IMG/VR virus record: IMGVR_UViG_3300020465_000011
Span: 1-64,000 of that record
From: a virus
Direction: 5' to 3' (one strand)
DNA length: 64,000 nt
Part shown: positions 62,598 through 64,000 of the stretch, one piece after another
Numbering within the stretch: the first letter of the stretch is position 1
How the letters are laid out: every line of letters begins with the position of its first letter
Notes under the pieces: model-generated
Database searches by the model: none
What the model was told of the DNA's origin: nothing
The model's input: the letters and a program-made list of their open reading frames with translations, nothing else
Program-made: the position numbers and the translations under genes

Positions 62598-63232
62598 ACA
62601 ACAAAGGTATAGTAAAACGTCTTAAAGAACGTTTCGAACAGGAACATGAAGTACGCAAACGTAGTCTTGCGTTACATAGAACATTAAGCGGCCGCAAGTT
62701 AGCAGAAGAAATAACAGCAACTAATCCACAGTTAGTTTTAGATTTAGGTTGTGGTAGTAATGAGTTTAAAAAAGTTTGTCCTAATGTAATAGGAGTTGAT
62801 GTAGCAGAACTACCCGACGTTGATTTTAAAATGAGTATACATCAACTACACCTTAAAAAAATGTTTAAGGAAAGAACTGCTGATTGGATATTGTGCTTTG
62901 GTCCTTTTAACTATGGAGGTGCTAGTTGGGCAACTGAAATAGGAAATTGTATGAGATATTATCTTGCTGAACATGGTACAGTAGTATGTCATGTACATCC
63001 AACTAATAGTGAAATAGATTGGACAGAAGAAAATATTAATATATGGGGTAAAGAGTTTGGATTTAAAACTACTAGTGTTGAAGTAGGATACACTGATATT
63101 ATGACAATGTCAACCGAAGAATTAGATATACAACAAGAAGTAGCAGAACGCTCACCTGATATAGCATTAGAATTATCTTTGGGCAAAGATTTAATTAGAC
63201 CAATGATAGTATGGAGATGGGAACACGAATGA
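62594..63232 (+). CDS. Class I methyltransferase, tandem family member 4
   Basis: A 212-residue SAM-dependent methyltransferase with GTG start in a GTGA overlap. LVLDLGCGSNEFKKVCPNVI then GVDVAELPDVDF, and CFGPFNYGGASWATEIG, match the other three family members. It lacks their long tails and is the shortest copy. A GCGGCCGC octamer at 62688-62695 here codes Ser-Gly-Arg rather than alanines. Acceptor unknown. Confidence 0.8.
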   Translation: MNNKGIVKRLKERFEQEHEVRKRSLALHRTLSGRKLAEEITATNPQLVLDLGCGSNEFKKVCPNVIGVDVAELPDVDFKMSIHQLHLKKMFKERTADWILCFGPFNYGGASWATEIGNCMRYYLAEHGTVVCHVHPTNSEIDWTEENINIWGKEFGFKTTSVEVGYTDIMTMSTEELDIQQEVAERSPDIALELSLGKDLIRPMIVWRWEHE

Positions 63233-63729
63233 GCATAGTACCAATTGGTTGGCCAGAAGTTAAACAAATTTGGTCAGAACATCTTTGGCCTGATAGAAAA
63301 GATATTAATCGTATGAGTAGCATGTCTGACGCTCATAATTTAGATAAAAATATATTTAAAGCCAAGTACAATACTTCTGAAAGTAATTATCAACCTTATT
63401 TTTTTGGTTGTAGAATAGATAATATATTAGTTGGTGTAAACAGCGGACATCAAACTTCAGATACACATTTTAGAAGTAGAGGTTTATTTGTATTACCAAA
63501 TTATAGAAGGTTAAATATTGGTACAGAATTACTACTTGCTACAATAAAAAAAGCACAACAACAAAAATGTAAAATTATATGGACAATGCCACGCAAGACT
63601 GCACTGGCAACATATGAAAATGTAGGTTTTATTAAAAAGAGTGATTGGTTTAAAACTGAAACAGTTTTAGATAGAAGAATTAAATTACTTGAAGCAAATT
63701 GCTACGCCGAAAGGAAGTTAGATGAATAG
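63229..63729 (+). CDS. GNAT-family N-acetyltransferase
   Basis: A 166-residue acetyltransferase. The acetyl-CoA loop is LFVLPNYRRLNIGTELLLAT (motif A, R-R-x-x-x-G-T form), followed by KIIWTMPRKTALATYENVGF (motif B with the usual ending YENVGF). The start is set at ATG 63229, in an ATGA overlap, rather than ATG 63211. Could acetylate an amino-sugar in the pathway or a protein N terminus. The sequence does not decide. Confidence 0.8.
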   Translation: MSIVPIGWPEVKQIWSEHLWPDRKDINRMSSMSDAHNLDKNIFKAKYNTSESNYQPYFFGCRIDNILVGVNSGHQTSDTHFRSRGLFVLPNYRRLNIGTELLLATIKKAQQQKCKIIWTMPRKTALATYENVGFIKKSDWFKTETVLDRRIKLLEANCYAERKLDE

Positions 63730-64000
63730 AAAAGAATATCAACGTTATTTTTTAGAAAAAGAATTATTTGAGCAGTCTGCTCAGCACACAGATATGGACT
63801 TTGAAGATTATTATCCAGAACAACCACTAGAAGCATATTGGGATTCTCGTTGGTATGGTGGAGATAATGAATACTACTTTGATAAGTTTGAAGAACAAGG
63901 TTGGATAGGCTGTCAAGGTATGGACTATAAATTAGATCATATTAAACAAGATCGTGTATGGACTAAACAAGAAGTGCATTATAGTTTAGACAAACATGGA
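63722..64000 (+). CDS. Hypothetical protein, N-terminal part (runs off the right edge)
   Basis: Open frame from ATG 63722, overlapping the acetyltransferase stop by 8 nt, and still open at the window end (93 codons). The visible part is acidic and Tyr/Trp-rich (MNRKEYQRYFLEKELFEQSA, later AYWDSRWYGGDNEYYFDKFE). No family recognised. Confidence 0.68.
   Translation, partial: MNRKEYQRYFLEKELFEQSAQHTDMDFEDYYPEQPLEAYWDSRWYGGDNEYYFDKFEEQGWIGCQGMDYKLDHIKQDRVWTKQEVHYSLDKHG

Noticed and set aside
1-64000. tRNA genes, CRISPR arrays, insertion sequences, rho-independent terminators
   Set aside because: None could be supported: no cloverleaf with a GTTCRA-type arm, no regularly spaced direct repeats, no transposase, and no clear GC hairpin followed by a T run in the short gaps.

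Overview
The window is a segment of an AT-rich, tightly packed genome of a T4-like tailed phage (contractile-tail myovirus). Recognisable T4 homologues are the recombination nuclease pair gp46/gp47, the late sigma factor gp55 and the baseplate proteins gp48-like, gp53, hub/spike, gp25 and gp6. The style (very long fibre-like structural proteins, many sugar and SAM-enzyme genes) is that of marine T4-like phages such as cyanophages and pelagiphages. A small CHCC zinc-finger protein of a type common in alphaproteobacteria hints at an alphaproteobacterial host, but does not prove it.

Layout. (1) 1-3959, minus strand: an edge-truncated ORF, gp46, gp47 and gp55 in one overlapping operon, read from a good sigma70-like promoter at 3983-4011. 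(2) 4054-31763, plus strand: tail and baseplate genes, including a hub protein carrying the tail lysozyme, an OB-fold/beta-helix spike protein, gp25, gp6 and a 4702-residue adhesin-like protein with several carbohydrate-binding-type modules. CTAAATAC or CATAAATA motifs (late-promoter-like) precede several of these genes. (3) 31775-31803: a perfect TTGACA-17-TATAAT promoter that marks the switch to an accessory operon. (4) 31831-52941, plus strand: glycosyltransferase-like genes, then a translationally coupled run with seven radical-SAM genes, a methyltransferase, a CMP-sugar synthetase, a sugar epimerase, a PhyH-type dioxygenase, two degenerate nucleotidyltransferases and a carbamoyltransferase. 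(5) 52871-55204, minus strand: a three-gene island with a glycosyltransferase between two related unknown proteins. (6) 55231-64000, plus strand: another glycosyltransferase, six further SAM or hydrolase enzymes, an unusual 2OG-dioxygenase/radical-SAM fusion followed by a detached SPASM-like iron-sulphur domain, and an acetyltransferase.

Together regions 4-6 look like a phage-encoded pathway that builds, activates, oxidises, methylates, carbamoylates and transfers an unusual sugar or glycoside (or modifies a peptide). The product is unknown. Eight radical-SAM domains within 24 kb of a phage genome is the most striking gene-level feature.

The most striking base-level feature is that reading the whole window by eye I found no GCAGC or GCTGC. 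Single alanines are mostly GCA or GCT, yet the Ala-Ala steps I checked always start with GCG or GCC. This looks like complete avoidance of a GCWGC/GCAGC site, such as a restriction target. No tRNA gene, CRISPR array, insertion sequence or convincing rho-independent terminator was seen.
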